Positions 1 through 10,813 of a DNA stretch of 64,000 nucleotides are shown one piece after another. The first letter of the stretch is position 1; every line of letters starts with the position of its first letter. The position numbers were made by a program, and so were the translations under genes. The notes beneath the pieces are model-generated. The model had not been told where the DNA came from. It ran no database searches and saw nothing but the letters and a program-made list of their open reading frames with translations. The stretch is from NCBI GenBank assembly GCA_020283515.1, contig JAHZTW010000002.1, forward strand, positions 42,494,950 to 42,558,949. The letters run 5' to 3'. The stretch is from Alliaria petiolata (taxonomy: Eukaryota > Streptophyta > Magnoliopsida > Brassicales > Brassicaceae).

Positions 1-1381
1 TTACTAGTGTTATAATAAAAAGAAGAGAATACGTATTAAGAAAAATAATATTGTATATTTTTATTGTAACTATCTCTACACTACACCCAAGTTATTGATA
101 ATATATTAATGTATAAGTATACGTATTAATAAAATAAATTAACATTGAAGGATCTCTGATCTAGTTAATTTACAAAGTTACAATTAGCCAGTCAATTATT
201 ATAAATTTTGCAATTAGTCAGCTATTAATAAACTTATACATGAGGATACAATTTTATTTTATTTTAATGTGTTGAGCACATGAGCAAAAACCAAATGAAA
301 GCGCGTTGAGAAATAGCAGATTAAAAAAAAGTGTCGTTTTTGGTCCTCCATGTGAGTGATCTCAGCTTTCTCACTTTCGCATTAAATTCTTATCCTTTTC
401 TTTATTTCCTTTTCATGAGTAGCTTACATTCTTTTTATTTTGTATTTGTTGTAAATAGTATGTGCATCAAACTATAAATTCGCTTAAGACGTATAAATAA
501 GACTAAATTAAACCAAAGTAACAAGACCATTATTTTGCCTTGTTAGATTTGTAATTATCATTACCTTTAACAAATAAATAGCTCCTGGTATCTGATAAAT
601 GAAAAATCGATCAAATAGAGTCCATTCTAATGATTTGCTTCTATCGTAGTCAATGTATGTTGGATCTATGTATTATTCAGATATAATTTGCATGATATTA
701 ATCTAGAAATCAAACTCAGAGTATAATATTTTCAAGTGAAAAAGATAGCCTCTTGACAATGGGATCACCATTGAATCCAAAATCAGATAGGAGTTGTGGG
801 AGTAGTTACGATTAAGTTCCTTTTGTTTTTTTTTTCGAAAAAAAATTCCTTTTGTTTTTATATAAAAGTGTATGAATACTTTGTTATATATATACACAAA
901 AAAAGTTTCTTCTATAGCTATGAGAAAGCGACTGTTCTAATTTTAGATCCCCCCAAATGATTGCAATTGTTTTTACTCTCCCACATACAATAAATTTTCT
1001 ATTAGTTTTTTTACTTATTACCGAATACGAACAATCACATACATACAAATACAAAACTAAGAATCATATAAAAAATTAGACAAGTAGACTAGAGAATCCA
1101 ACATGACGGTGAGGTTAAACAGTAATGTACATTGATATTATTCAAAATGACGGAATTAGTAAAATTCTCTGGTCTCCATCTTCTCTTCTCTCTCTCTCTC
1201 GTTCACACACACAAGCATTCATATATATACACATACGCACACTGTCACTAATGCTCCTCTCTCTCTCTTTTTCCTCCATCTCCTCTTTCTCTATTCCTAT
1301 ATATATTGACAAGCTTGCGATCTCTCCTCGCAAGATCTGTCTGAACAGCGAGGGTGATTCCTAGGTTCCAGAGTAAAAATA
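1..1381. other. AT-rich intergenic region and promoter of the first gene
   Basis: No gene is supported here. The first 1.1 kb is AT-rich with no conserved open frame. From about 1180 to 1300 the sequence turns CT-rich, with CT/TC runs near 1188-1200 and 1255-1270, and a TATATATA-type stretch lies near 1220. This looks like the core promoter and 5' leader of the gene starting at 1382. A 79-codon frame that ends at 1364 is low-complexity leader sequence and is not called. Confidence 0.6.
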
Positions 1382-2779
1382 ATGGCTCCACTCAAGTACT
1401 TGTGTTTTAGAAAGGTACTGTTGTTGCTCTGTTTCGTTCTCTTCCTCTTCTCTTGTTCTTCTTTCTTTGTCACTTTTGCTTCATCAGAAGCTTCTGTTGA
1501 CGACGAGCCACAGCAAACACTGTCCTTAGATCCTCATTTTCGAGTGAGAAGACTGTTGGTGAAGGATCTGGAAATTGGTGATGATGACGATGAAACCAAT
1601 CCTCCTCCTCCAAAGAAAAAGAAGCTCACTGGTTCTGTTTCATCATCATCATCAACATCTGGTACTAAGAAGAATCAAACCAAGCTCATTAAACCCATAA
1701 CTTCTTCTTCATCTTCCTCAACCAAGAACCAGACTAAACTCGCCAAGACTTCCATGGGTACGTCATCCAAACTCAACTCCACCAAATCTCCTAACACGAC
1801 CAAGAGCAGCTCAGAGCTCAAGAAGGTCACCACCGGAACTAAATCCTCAAATTCTACAAAACCCACTACTACTTCTTCGATCAAAAAAACAGCGGATCTG
1901 TCCAAATCAGTCCCACCCAAAAACAAAACCACCACAAAGCCCCCAAGTTCCAAACTTTCTCCTCCTTTAGAAAAGAAGAAAGCACCGTCCTCGGAGAAAT
2001 CCTCAAAACCCGTGACCACCAAGTCGAAACCAGCGGAGAAAGAAATCAAACCTTTCTGGCTCGACGACGAGGAAGACGACGATTTCGTCAGCGAATTCAG
2101 AGATCTACCAACGAGATTCCAAAGATCCCTACTCCCAGACCTGGAGCGAATCTCAACCACATCCAAAATCTACATCAACAAAGCCAACAAAGAGATCACC
2201 AAAAACTTCAAGCCCTATTTCGGCAACAAATACGCGCCAACCATAGCCTCCGTAGTCTCCTTCGTCTTCATCCTCGTGCCTCTACTCTTGGTCTCCCTCA
2301 TTTTCAACCGATTCAAAGCCTACTTCTCACTCCAGAAAATCCTAATCTTCATCCAAATCTACCTCTCGATCTACTTCTCAATCCTCTGTCTCTCATCGCT
2401 CGTCACAGGAATCGAACCGCTCAAGTTCCTCTACGCCACATCCAGCTCCACCTACGTTTGCTTGCAGATCCTGCAAACCCTGGGCTACGTCTTCTACCTC
2501 TTGCTTCTTCTCATGTACCTCGTCCTCGTCTTCTCGACGGAATGTGGTTTGGGCCTCAAAGTATTGGGCCTGGCACAAACATTCGTCGGTTTTGCCGTGG
2601 GCTTGCATTATTACGTGGCGGTCTTTCATAGGGTGGTGCTTCGTCAGCCTCCGAAGACGAACTGGAAGGTGCACGGTGTTTATGCCACGTGTTTTCTTCT
2701 CATTTGTCTGTTATCTAGCGCTGAGAGGAGGAAGAAAGAGTACTTGGAAGATGGCGGTGACGAAGGGAAGAAAAACTGA
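1382..2779 (+). CDS. Secreted/membrane Ser-Thr-Lys-rich protein (At4g39840-like)
   Basis: Intron-less 465-aa protein of unknown biochemical role. What can be seen: a hydrophobic signal peptide (about residues 10-34); a long low-complexity Ser/Thr/Lys/Pro stretch (about 80-222) that could be glycosylated; an acidic patch (228-234, DDEEDDD); then about five hydrophobic helices (roughly 286-308, 319-343, 360-385, 392-416, 432-446) and a charged tail. The design (signal peptide, Ser/Thr-rich ectodomain, membrane part) resembles proteins annotated cell wall integrity/stress response component-like, the name I recall for At4g39840. The order of the following genes supports orthology. The start is the first ATG, directly followed by the signal peptide; the next downstream ATG would lose it. 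Function is inferred only from layout. Confidence 0.85.
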   Translation: MAPLKYLCFRKVLLLLCFVLFLFSCSSFFVTFASSEASVDDEPQQTLSLDPHFRVRRLLVKDLEIGDDDDETNPPPPKKKKLTGSVSSSSSTSGTKKNQTKLIKPITSSSSSSTKNQTKLAKTSMGTSSKLNSTKSPNTTKSSSELKKVTTGTKSSNSTKPTTTSSIKKTADLSKSVPPKNKTTTKPPSSKLSPPLEKKKAPSSEKSSKPVTTKSKPAEKEIKPFWLDDEEDDDFVSEFRDLPTRFQRSLLPDLERISTTSKIYINKANKEITKNFKPYFGNKYAPTIASVVSFVFILVPLLLVSLIFNRFKAYFSLQKILIFIQIYLSIYFSILCLSSLVTGIEPLKFLYATSSSTYVCLQILQTLGYVFYLLLLLMYLVLVFSTECGLGLKVLGLAQTFVGFAVGLHYYVAVFHRVVLRQPPKTNWKVHGVYATCFLLICLLSSAERRKKEYLEDGGDEGKKN

Positions 2780-3584
2780 ATTTTTTTGCATTTTATATCT
2801 TTTTTTTTCTTTTCTTTGTATCTCTTTATATTTAATTTCTATAAATTCGGCAAAATTTCGCCGAGAATGCAATAGAATAAACAACTAATAGTTGGAGAAT
2901 TTTACTTCAATTGTATTTATAGTTAAATCGATAAATGTGGAATAAAGTTTCATAATTTCATTTCTCTCTTTTTGTCCTTGTAATAATAAATAATCAAGAA
3001 AATACTAGAGAACTCGGTTTAATAGTTTTTTGTATGAGACATATAATTAAGCCGTAAAATATTGTTTATTGTTTTCACTAAACTCGTAAAATGTTTGTTT
3101 TTGGACGGCGAGAAAACTCAAATGTTCTTCTTTCATCTTTAGTAAACATCAGAAGTCAAAATTAATTTAAGATGGGGGGTCCACAGAAAGAATCGTAGAG
3201 TCGACGACTTTCGTGAAGGGGTAATTCAGTTATTTAGTAGCTACCGACAGAGCTGGGTGTTGTAGTGTGTGACTTTGTGTCGGTGGATAAAACGATTGAG
3301 TGTCGTCGACGTGTGGTGAGGAAAAGGGCCTTTTTGTTCCTAAACGTGTTATCATCTGGGCCATTCATTTCAAGCCCATGCCCAAAATTACGGATGCGTG
3401 TAGTTTTTTTTTTTTATTAAGGTTTTAATCCAAACTGAATGAAACTTAAACCGTATGGAAAAACGAAATTAAATAAAGTTCCAGCTTTCAGGTCTAAAAT
3501 GAATAATAAGAGTGGCCAGTGCGGATTGGCATGGAGCGAAAAGGCAGACCCACTTTTGGAAGTAAGTGAGTGGTATGACTTAAG
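2780..3584. other. Intergenic, 3' flank of the first gene
   Basis: Contains the likely 3' UTR and AT-rich filler. AATAAA-type motifs near 2875 and 2940 could serve polyadenylation. A GGGCC/TGGGCC-type motif lies near 3356 and a GCCCAT motif near 3376, as in many plant promoters, but no gene follows in a sensible position. Nothing else recognised. Confidence 0.5.
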
Positions 3585-3910
3585 CTCGGTGATTACATCA
3601 CATTCGCATTAGGTCGACGTTACTTCAAAAGAAGTAAGAAGATACAATGTTATTTGAATTTAACATGGTTTATAGTTGAATTTATCATGGTTTATCTTTG
3701 ACAATTGTGAGATATTCCCGTACATATCACCCCATATTGCTATTTTCATGTTATTTTAGATAGAATGTTATTTTTTAACCTACACAACAGTTGAGAATTC
3801 AAAAAAGTTGTTGACAGAGAAGAGAGAACAAGATATAGAAGCAAAGTATTTTCAACATTGAAAAAAACCAGAGGAGTTAAGAGAAACGAAAGAGGTTTGT
3901 ACTCTTAGTC
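3585..3910 (+). pseudogene. Kinesin KCBP-like coiled-coil remnant, copy 1
   Basis: Diverged copy of the segments at 4585-4880 and 7335-7625. The opening block (GGTGATTACATCACATT near 3588) and the closing block (GTTGAGAATTC near 3791, followed by the AACATTGAAAAAAACCAGAG stretch near 3855) match those copies, while the middle has drifted. Weak on its own; called from similarity to its better-preserved relatives in this window. Confidence 0.5.
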
Positions 3911-4112
3911 CTTATTCATCGTTTTAGCTTTGTTTTTGTTTGAATGAAGATATGCATTTTTATGATTTTGCTAAAAATTAAACAAGAACATATATCGTGT
4001 ATTAAGTGATTTTTTAAAGCGAGATAACAACATATTCTCATTTTTAAACTAATATTTAATCCTAATTTACTTTGTGGTAAAAGATTTTGGCACCAAATGA
4101 CAACAAGAAATT

Positions 4113-4583
4113 ATGCAGGTATATTTGTTAATCTTGCATTTGAGTTTTGTGGATCTTGCTCGTTACGAGAGAGTAAAAAAATCGGATTCTGTAGGTTGCC
4201 AGCTGAAAGAAGTTCAAAGCATAAACAAATCACATTCTGCACTATGTGATGTGATTAATGCCTTATTTTCTAGCGAAACTGCATATTCCTTACATGAATG
4301 ATAAGTCAACAATGTTGATGAACGATTCATTGGGCCGCAATGCCAAGACGTTAATGTTTGTCAATGTGTCTCCAACAGAATCAAATCTCGATGAGACATA
4401 ATTTTCTCCAGTAAGTAATGAATTTCCATATATAACGTAGATAAAATTGTCAAATATACTGAATGTTAACATAAAACGTGAAATCATACTTATCAAATAA
4501 AGCATGCATTTTATTTTCTAGTTTGACCAATGATCCCAGCAAACATATTTCATCCAAAGAGATAGTGCGATTAAGAATGTACT
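4113..4583 (+). pseudogene. Kinesin KCBP-like motor fragment (C-terminal half), copy 1
   Basis: Conceptual translation from about 4143 gives FVDLARYERVKKSDSVG and QLKEVQSINKSHSALCDVIN, the switch II/loop region of a kinesin motor (intact family: VDLAG-ERVKKS and INKSLSALGDVI). After a frameshift near 4275 a second frame reads IPYMNDKSTMLMNDSLGRNA and then TLMFVNVSPTESNLDET. After an intron-like gap (about 4400-4522) comes NDPSKHISSKEIVRL. From memory this matches the motor of KCBP/ZWICHEL, the calmodulin-binding minus-end kinesin (At5g65930). The frameshift, the G-to-R change in VDLAG and the lost exon order make it non-functional. Confidence 0.85.
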
Positions 4584-4584
4584 A

Positions 4585-4880
4585 AAGATCGGTGATTACA
4601 TCACATTTGCATCATGTGGGATTCATACCGTGCGTTTGGTCCACGTTACCTCAAAAAATCCAAAGCGAGGTTTATAGTTGATTTTTTTGTCACATATATT
4701 ATTCAAGATCCAAAGCGAGTTAGAAGTTCGAAATAAGGAATTGCACACTGTAGTTGAGAATTCAAAGAGATTGTTGACTGAAAACAAGATATTGGAGCAA
4801 AATATTTTCAACACTGAAAAAAAAAACAGAGGAGTTAAGCGAAATGAATGAGGTTTGTACTCTTTAGTCCTCTTCATCGT
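4585..4880 (+). pseudogene. Kinesin KCBP-like coiled-coil remnant, copy 2
   Basis: Reads SELEVRNKELHTVVENSKRL then LTENKILEQNIFN (about 4715-4815), a heptad-rich segment like the coiled coil before the KCBP motor. It starts with the same GGTGATTACATCACATT block as the other copies and ends in the same intron start (GAGGTTTGTACTC). No complete frame. Confidence 0.7.
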
Positions 4881-5079
4881 TTTAGTTTTGTTTTTGTTTG
4901 AATGATGATATGCATTTTCATGATTTTGCTAAAAATTAGACTAAAGCAAATATCGTGCAGAAAATGATTTTGTAAAACGAGATAACAATATATTCTTATT
5001 TTTTTAAAGGTAATTTTTATCATAATTAATATTATGATAAAAGATTTTGCCAACAAATGACAAAAAAAAATTATGCAGG

Positions 5080-5460
5080 CATACATGGTGGAACTTTACC
5101 AAGACTCACTTGTAGATCTTTTGTTACCAAAAGGTGCAAGACGCCTTAAACTAGACGTTAAAAAAGATTTTAAGGTAATGTGATATATATTTAACTAGTT
5201 TATAGACCCATAAGTATGATCTCATGCTTAAAAATCTTTTCTCAAAGTATTGTCTTTGTAGAGAATGTGACGATTGTTCCTATATCAACTTTGGAGGAAC
5301 TGCAAATAACTTTTGAAAGGGAATCTAAGTGACGACATGTTTGAAGAACAAATATGAATGAAAAAAGCTCAAGATCTCACCTAGTACTTTCAATTGTTAT
5401 TGAAACTACTAATCTTCGAACCCAGTCTACTGTGAGGGAAGAAGTGACGAAATTCATGAT
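5080..5460 (+). pseudogene. Kinesin KCBP-like motor fragment (N-terminal half), copy 1
   Basis: After an acceptor-like GCAG at 5076-5079 it reads AYMVELYQDSLVDLLLPKGA then RRLKLDVKKDFK, a typical kinesin motor beta-strand/loop. After an intron-like gap it reads VFVENVTIVPISTLEELQ, then, past an in-frame stop near 5340, NMNEKSSRSHLVLSIVIET. SSRSH is the kinesin switch I motif. In a real kinesin this half precedes the VDLAG half; here it lies downstream of it, so the order is permuted. The stop codon and the order make it a pseudogene. Confidence 0.85.
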
Positions 5461-6248
5461 TATGTTTTTTTTAACTCTATCATCTTTTTTCACAAAATTT
5501 TAATTGCATTTAGTGTTTTCAAAGAAACATGAATTTATTTGACTTTTCATGGTTGGTCAACCGTATCTAAGAAAAAGATAGTGATAATTATCTAGTCCAA
5601 GAGAAACATAGTTTAATGTCTTTGTGGTTAGTATAAACTCTGGTTGATTCCTCAATCTCAATGCATTGTCTCCTCGAGCATTAGAAGGAGGAGAATACAA
5701 TTTTAAAAGAAAACAACATTCGTCCCAAAAAAAAAACTGCTGTGAATAAAGATGTTGTTATCTTATTCCAATGAGTAAAAAATCTTTTATATAAGAGTAT
5801 AAAATAGGGTTTTATTTGTTGATAAAGTAAAACCTAACTTACAAGTAAATCTAAAACATTCTAGAAAATGTGCGTTATAATAGACATCCATCTATTATTC
5901 ATAACAAAAACAACATATGTGTACCTCTTATTCCGAAAACAACAAAATGATTTAAGAGGTACACTGTTTTACTTGTCAGGCTAGGGCATAATGGTTTAAG
6001 ACCCGTGAACAAAAAGCCCACAACATTTTTTGTATATGGCTTTATGTCAATCTAAGGCCCATTTGTTTTTGTAATGCACTCTCAGCCAAGGTTCACGTTG
6101 TGTATGTTTGTAATCTTGATTTACAGTATTTACAATTTTAAAAGGGTGATGTAGTATTGTCAGAAAAAGGTCAGAAAGACATCACACATTGATTTGTGTG
6201 ATTCAATCATGCGGTGTACAATTTGCACTTCTCCCACTTCACAGATTG
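5461..6248 (+). repeat. 3' flank of the first kinesin unit, duplicated at 8266-8830
   Basis: Non-coding DNA that recurs downstream with high identity: for example the block containing TTTCATGGTTGGTCAACCG (near 5546 and 8342) and the block ending CTTCTCCCACTTCACAGATTG (6230-6248 and about 8812-8830). About 165 bp at 5750-5915 is absent from the second copy. The duplication therefore reaches well beyond the kinesin exons. Confidence 0.75.
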
Positions 6249-6682
6249 AACCTTTTNTAACTAATTATGAATGGATTAATACTAACATGAATGTAATAAA
6301 TTTAAATTTGTTATTTCACTAATCAGAAATTTGGAATTTTGACTCACATCAGAAATTCAATTTGAAGTCTAAATTTACATATAAAATATTTAAAACTATC
6401 AATGGTATCTGCTTCTCATTTAATGTGTAGAAAATTGCAGAAAAGAGCGAATATCACATATTTTTAAAAAGAATAGCCAAGAAGTATCCATGGACTAATG
6501 GTTAAAATGATTGACTTTTAATGAGAAGATTGTGGGTTCGAGTCTTGGTAGATGCAAAACAAATTTTTAAAAATTAAATAAAATTAATTTTTAAAAATTA
6601 AATAAAAAAGGACAGGTGGCAGGCTCTTGTGTGATGACGTGGCACTCCCAGGAGAGTTCCCTTCTACTTTTATATAGTAGAT
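6249..6682 (-). mobile_element. Possible Helitron-like or tRNA-headed transposon insert
   Basis: This block separates the two kinesin units and is in neither of them. Its right end, read on the minus strand, is ATCTACTATATAAAAGTAG (about 6664-6682), resembling the TCTACTATATAAA-type 5' ends of Brassicaceae Helitrons. Inside, on the plus strand, a tRNA-like pattern occurs: TGGACTAATGGT (about 6491) and GGTTCGAGTCT (6535-6545), spaced like Pol III A and B boxes, as in a SINE head or degenerate tRNA. A tandem AT-rich 25-mer follows (6565-6606). One undetermined base (N) is at 6257. I could not find a convincing second terminus. Confidence 0.35.
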
Positions 6683-7335
6683 TCATCGTTTTAGTTTTGT
6701 TTTGTTTAAATGATGATATGTACTTTTATGATTTTTCTAAAAATTAAACTAGAACATATATCGTGCATTAAGTGATTTTTTAAAGCGAAATAACAACATA
6801 TTCTCATTTTTCTAAAACTAATTTTTTATCCAAATTTATCCGGTGGTAAAAAAATTTAGCACCAAACGACAACAAAAAATTATGCGGGCATATTTGTTAA
6901 TCTTGCAGTTGAGTTTTGTGGATCTTGCTGGTTATGAGAGAGTAAAAAAATCGGATTCCGTAGGTTGCCAGCTGAAAGAATTTCAAATCATAAATAAATC
7001 ACTTTCTGCACTATGTGATGTGATTAATGCCTTATTTTTCTAGTGAAACTGCATATTCCTTACATGAATGATAAGTTAACAATGTTGATGAACGATTCAT
7101 TGGGCTGCAATGCCAAAACGTTAACGTTTGTCAATGTGTCTCCAGCATAATCAAATTTCGATGAGACATATAATTCTCTTCAGTAAATAATGAATTTTCA
7201 TATATAACGTAGATAAAATTGTCAAATATACTGAATATTAACATAAAACGTGAAATCATACTTATCAAATAAATCATGCATTTTATTTTCTAGTTTGACC
7301 AATGATCTCAACAAACATATTTCATCCAAAAAGAT
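6683..7335 (+). pseudogene. Kinesin KCBP-like motor fragment (C-terminal half), copy 2
   Basis: Near-duplicate of 3910-4583, beginning with the same intron (TTCATCGTTTTAG). It reads FVDLAGYERVKKSDSVG and QLKEFQIINKSLSALCDVIN (about 6911-7030). Here VDLAG and INKSLSAL are closer to intact kinesins than in copy 1. The same frameshift follows (near 7045), shared with copy 1, so the damage predates the duplication. The TESNLDET-equivalent region carries an extra stop (GCATAATC near 7145). The downstream exon remnant (about 7290-7335) is also degraded. Confidence 0.85.
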
Positions 7336-7710
7336 GGTGATCGGTGATTACATCACATTTGCATTATGTGGGACTCATGCGGTGCGTTTGGTCCACATTA
7401 TCTCAAAAAATCCAAAGCGAGGTTTATAGTTTTTTGTTTGTCACATATATTATTCAAGATCAAAAGCGAGTTAGAAGTTCGAAATAAGAAATTGCACGAT
7501 GTTGTTGAGAATTCAAAAAGATTGTTGAGTGAGAACAAAATATTAGAGCAAAATATTTTCAACTGAAAAAAAAACAGAGGAGTTAAAGAGAAATGAATGA
7601 GGTTTGAACTCTTTAGTCCTCTTCATCGTTTTAGTTTTGTTTTTGTTTGAATGATGATATGCATTTTCATAATTTTGCTAAAAGTTAGACTAAAGCAAAC
7701 ATCGTATAGA
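7335..7710 (+). pseudogene. Kinesin KCBP-like coiled-coil remnant, copy 3
   Basis: Reads KSELEVRNKKLHDVVENSKR then LLSENKILEQNIFN, near-identical to copy 2. It is followed by a shortened version of the same intron: the 3' part of the intron seen in copy 2 is missing before the motor fragment at 7716. Confidence 0.75.
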
Positions 7711-8265
7711 AAATGATCCAGGCATCCATGGTGGAACTTTACCGAGACTCGCTTGTAGATCTTTTGTTATCAAAAGATGCAAAACGCCTGAAACTAGACG
7801 TTAAAAAAAATTCTAAGGTAATGTGATGTATACTTAACAAGTTTATAGACCTGTTTATGTGATGTAAACAAAATCAAAAAATATTTTGAACATTATATTG
7901 TATCATAATTTATTATATTTTTGATCATAATTTTTTTACTGAAAAAATATTTAATGGACTCTTCAAAATTTTAGACCCTATTCAGTTTTTGCACTTGCTC
8001 ATATAAATAGCCGCCCCTGCCCATAAGTATGATGTCATGCTTAAAATCTTTTTTCAAGGTATTGTCTTTGTAGAGAATGTGCTGATTGTTCCTATATCAA
8101 CTTTGGAGGAACTGCAAATAGCTTTTGAAAGGGAATCTAAGCGACGACATGTTTGAAGAACAAATATAAATGAAGAAAGCTCAAGATCTCATCTAGTACT
8201 TTCAATTGTTATTGAAACTACTAATCCTCGAATCCAGTCTGCTGCCAGGGGAGAAGTGACGAAAT
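7711..8265 (+). pseudogene. Kinesin KCBP-like motor fragment (N-terminal half), copy 2
   Basis: Reads ASMVELYRDSLVDLLLSKDA then KRLKLDVKKNSK, a diverged duplicate of 5080-5460, followed by the VENVLIVPISTLEELQIAF-like region and the same disabled stretch after it. About 165 bp at 7852-8018 is inserted in the intron relative to the other copy. It is part of a duplicated pseudogene unit and not a gene. Confidence 0.8.
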
Positions 8266-8900
8266 TCATGATTATGTTTTTTTTTTCCACAAAATTTTAA
8301 TTGTATTTAGTGTTTTCAAAGAAACATGAATTTATTTGACTTTTCATGGTTGGTCAACCGTATATAAGAGAAAATATAGTGATAATTATCTAGTCCAAGA
8401 GAAACATAGTTTAATGTCTTTGTGGTTATTATAAACTCTGGTTACAGTTTTAAAAGAAAACAACATTCGTCAAAAAAAAAAAAAACCATATGTGTGCCTC
8501 TTATTCCGAAAACCACAAAATGATTTAAGAGGTACACTTATGTTGTTTTACTTGTTAGGCTAGGGCATAATGGTTTAAAGACCCGTAAACAAAAAGCCCA
8601 CAACATTTTTTGTATCTGTCTTTAATCTTTATGTCAATCTAAGGCCCATTTGTTATTGTAAAGCACTCTCATCCAAGGTTCACGTTGTGTATGTTTGTAA
8701 TCTTGATTTATTTACATTTTTAAAAGGGTGATGTAGTATTGTCAGAAAAAGGTCAGAAAGACATCACACATTGATTTGTGTGATTCAATCATGCCGTGTA
8801 CAATTTGCACTTCTCCCACTTCACAGATTGATATCAGAATCATATACTGTGAATCCTCTATTTGATGATTCAATGAATTCGTGCAATTTTCACATGTCTT

Positions 8901-8941
8901 GGCTTTTATTATCGCCTAAGTAGGCTTTTATTATCGCCTAA
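8901..8941. repeat. Short direct repeat, 22-bp period
   Basis: GGCTTTTATTATCGCCTAA occurs at 8901-8919 and again at 8923-8941. No known element recognised. It lies about 110 bp left of the LTR retrotransposon insertion point. Confidence 0.8.
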
Positions 8942-9047
8942 CTCAAATCACATTTTCCTTCATAAGAAAGACAACCTTACCAATCATAGGATAGTAGTAG
9001 GTCCATGCATCGTCCTGCATCATAAAAATAAATTCATTCTCAAATAA

Positions 9048-9052
9048 AAAAT
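9048..9052. repeat. Target-site duplication (left), AAAAT
   Basis: The 5 bp immediately left of the left LTR are AAAAT, and the 5 bp immediately right of the right LTR (20132-20136) are also AAAAT. A 5-bp duplication is the normal product of LTR-retrotransposon integrases. It shows that both element ends are intact and belong to one insertion. Confidence 0.9.
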
Positions 9053-9436
9053 TGTTGATACCGAAATCCGGTTATTCGTAAATATGTGAATAGGTGGGTT
9101 CGGGAACTTTCTTATACGAAATGTTGAAATCGTAAATTACAAAAAGATTGTCGAAAAGACTTTGTCGTAAATACAAAAGAGAAATATCGTAAACACGATA
9201 TGAAAAATATCGTAAAACTCGTCGGATATACGATTTGTATAGAAATCGAGAATTTAAGGGGGGTGCTCTCTGAAAATTTCTGGATCCTCATTTCCTCATC
9301 CTCTCCCGGTATTTATAGGAAAATGTTGGTTGCGGTTTTTGACGGGAATGGACCCCACGGGTCTCGTTTCCGGACTTTTAACGGAAATAACAATTTGGAC
9401 CGAGCCAAATTATGGGCTTTAAGCCCAGTACCAACA
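9053..9436 (-). repeat. 3' LTR of the Tat retrotransposon
   Basis: A 384-bp terminal repeat, TGTTGATACC to GTACCAACA on the plus strand. It is the 3' LTR because the coding strand is minus. It matches 19748-20131 at 383 of 384 positions by direct reading. Confidence 0.95.
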
Positions 9437-9440
9437 GTAA

Positions 9441-9452
9441 GTCCCCCCCCAG
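9441..9452 (-). other. Polypurine tract of the retrotransposon
   Basis: On the minus strand CTGGGGGGGGAC lies 4 bp from the 3' LTR. A G-rich purine run just inside the 3' LTR is the usual plus-strand primer for reverse transcription, and its position and strand agree with the gag-pol orientation. Confidence 0.75.
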
Positions 9453-9624
9453 TCCGTTAAAATGTAGATGTTTATGTATGAATTTTGACGGATTCTTCGA
9501 AATTGTTGGTCCGGTCATAAATCGGAGTTTGGCTCCGTTGACGAATCCTGGGCCGTCGACACGGAATCTCGAGATATCTTAGCTTTAACATGAGCGTTCC
9601 TCTTACTATATATATATATTTTTT

Positions 9625-9820
9625 TATTCATCTCTTCTTCTCCACTCCCGTAATGGCTAAGTAGGTGAGCCTCTTTTTTTTATAAATCATCTCTTCTTCT
9701 CCATTCCCGTAATGGCTAAGTAGGTGAGCCATTTTTTTATATAAATCATCTCTTCTTCTCCGTTCCCGTAATGGCTAAGTAGGTGAATGTGGTTTTTTTT
9801 TTTATTCATCTCTTCTTCTT
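9625..9820. repeat. 59-bp tandem repeat inside the retrotransposon
   Basis: Units containing TCTCTTCTTCTCC and CCCGTAATGGCTAAGTAGG start at 9631, 9690 and 9749, with a truncated fourth at 9809. It lies in the spacer between pol and the 3' LTR. Tandem repeats in this spacer are typical of Tat/Retand-type elements. Confidence 0.85.
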
Positions 9821-10813
9821 ATAAATCCTCTTCTTGGCTTAATCATCCCATTATCATTCATCCACGTTTTCTGTATTTCTCCACCATCTTTCACTTTTTC
9901 TAATTCTCTTCCTCTTTTTCCTTCCACCATCTTTCACCTTTTATAATCCTCCCCCTCTCTTCCCTTCATTGTCCATGTTCTCTGTCTTTCTCCATTAGCA
10001 ATCCATTAGCAACGTAGGTATTTTTTATCTTTCTTGTCTTCATTTTTTATATTTTTGTTTGTTTGTCCATGAAGCTCTTGGTAAAAGCTTGCCACATGAT
10101 TTGGCCGGAGGAATGAAACGTCTTGGTGATGCCGAGTAAGTGAGGGTTGCATTCTTGGACCGGCGTGTGGAAGCTTGGGGGTAGTCGTCGGAGATTTTGC
10201 CGAGCCGGTGGGTCTCGCCGTGCGGGGTTGCGTGGTTCTTGCCGAGTCGCGTGTGACGTGACGTCGTTTCGCAACGGGTCGCCGGATTGGTGTGGTCGTG
10301 TCGGAGTGATGTCACCGTGGAGCTTCGCCGCGAGATTGCAGGGTCGTTAAGTCTTGCTGCCGGATTCTTGCCGATTTGAATCGCCGGATTCGCCGTCTCA
10401 CGATTTGCCGTCGCCGTATCGTGAAAAGAGAGAGGAGAGGGACGCCGTGTTTTTGGAGACGTCGCCGGGTCGAGCTCTCACCGGGTGTAGGAGCTCGCCG
10501 TGCTGTCGTTGTCGGAGGTATCGTCGTGTGGAGCTTCGATTTCGCCGTCGCCGGGTTGCTGTGGTGTTCGTCACCGGATCGCGAGTTGGAGCTCGCTGAT
10601 TTGGAGCTTCCGATTTCGCCGGGTGGAGCTTGCGTCGCCGGATGGACGATTCTCGCCGGGTGGAGGTTGCAGCGCCGTGTGGATGAGTCGCCGTGCCGGG
10701 TGGAGCTTGCCGTCGCCGTGACGAGCTGCTTGGTTCTCGCCGGGCCGTGATGTCGCCGAATCTCCGAATCCCGAATGGATTCACGATGAAGCCATAAAGA
10801 AGAGGATGAGCTG

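Noticed and set aside
1125..1364. Possible upstream ORF before the first gene
   Set aside because: It is low-complexity CT-rich leader/promoter sequence, the transcription start is unknown and there is no similarity to a conserved peptide uORF.
3585..8265. A working kinesin gene
   Set aside because: Order of motor halves is permuted, stop codons and frameshifts interrupt every fragment, and no P-loop exon is present.
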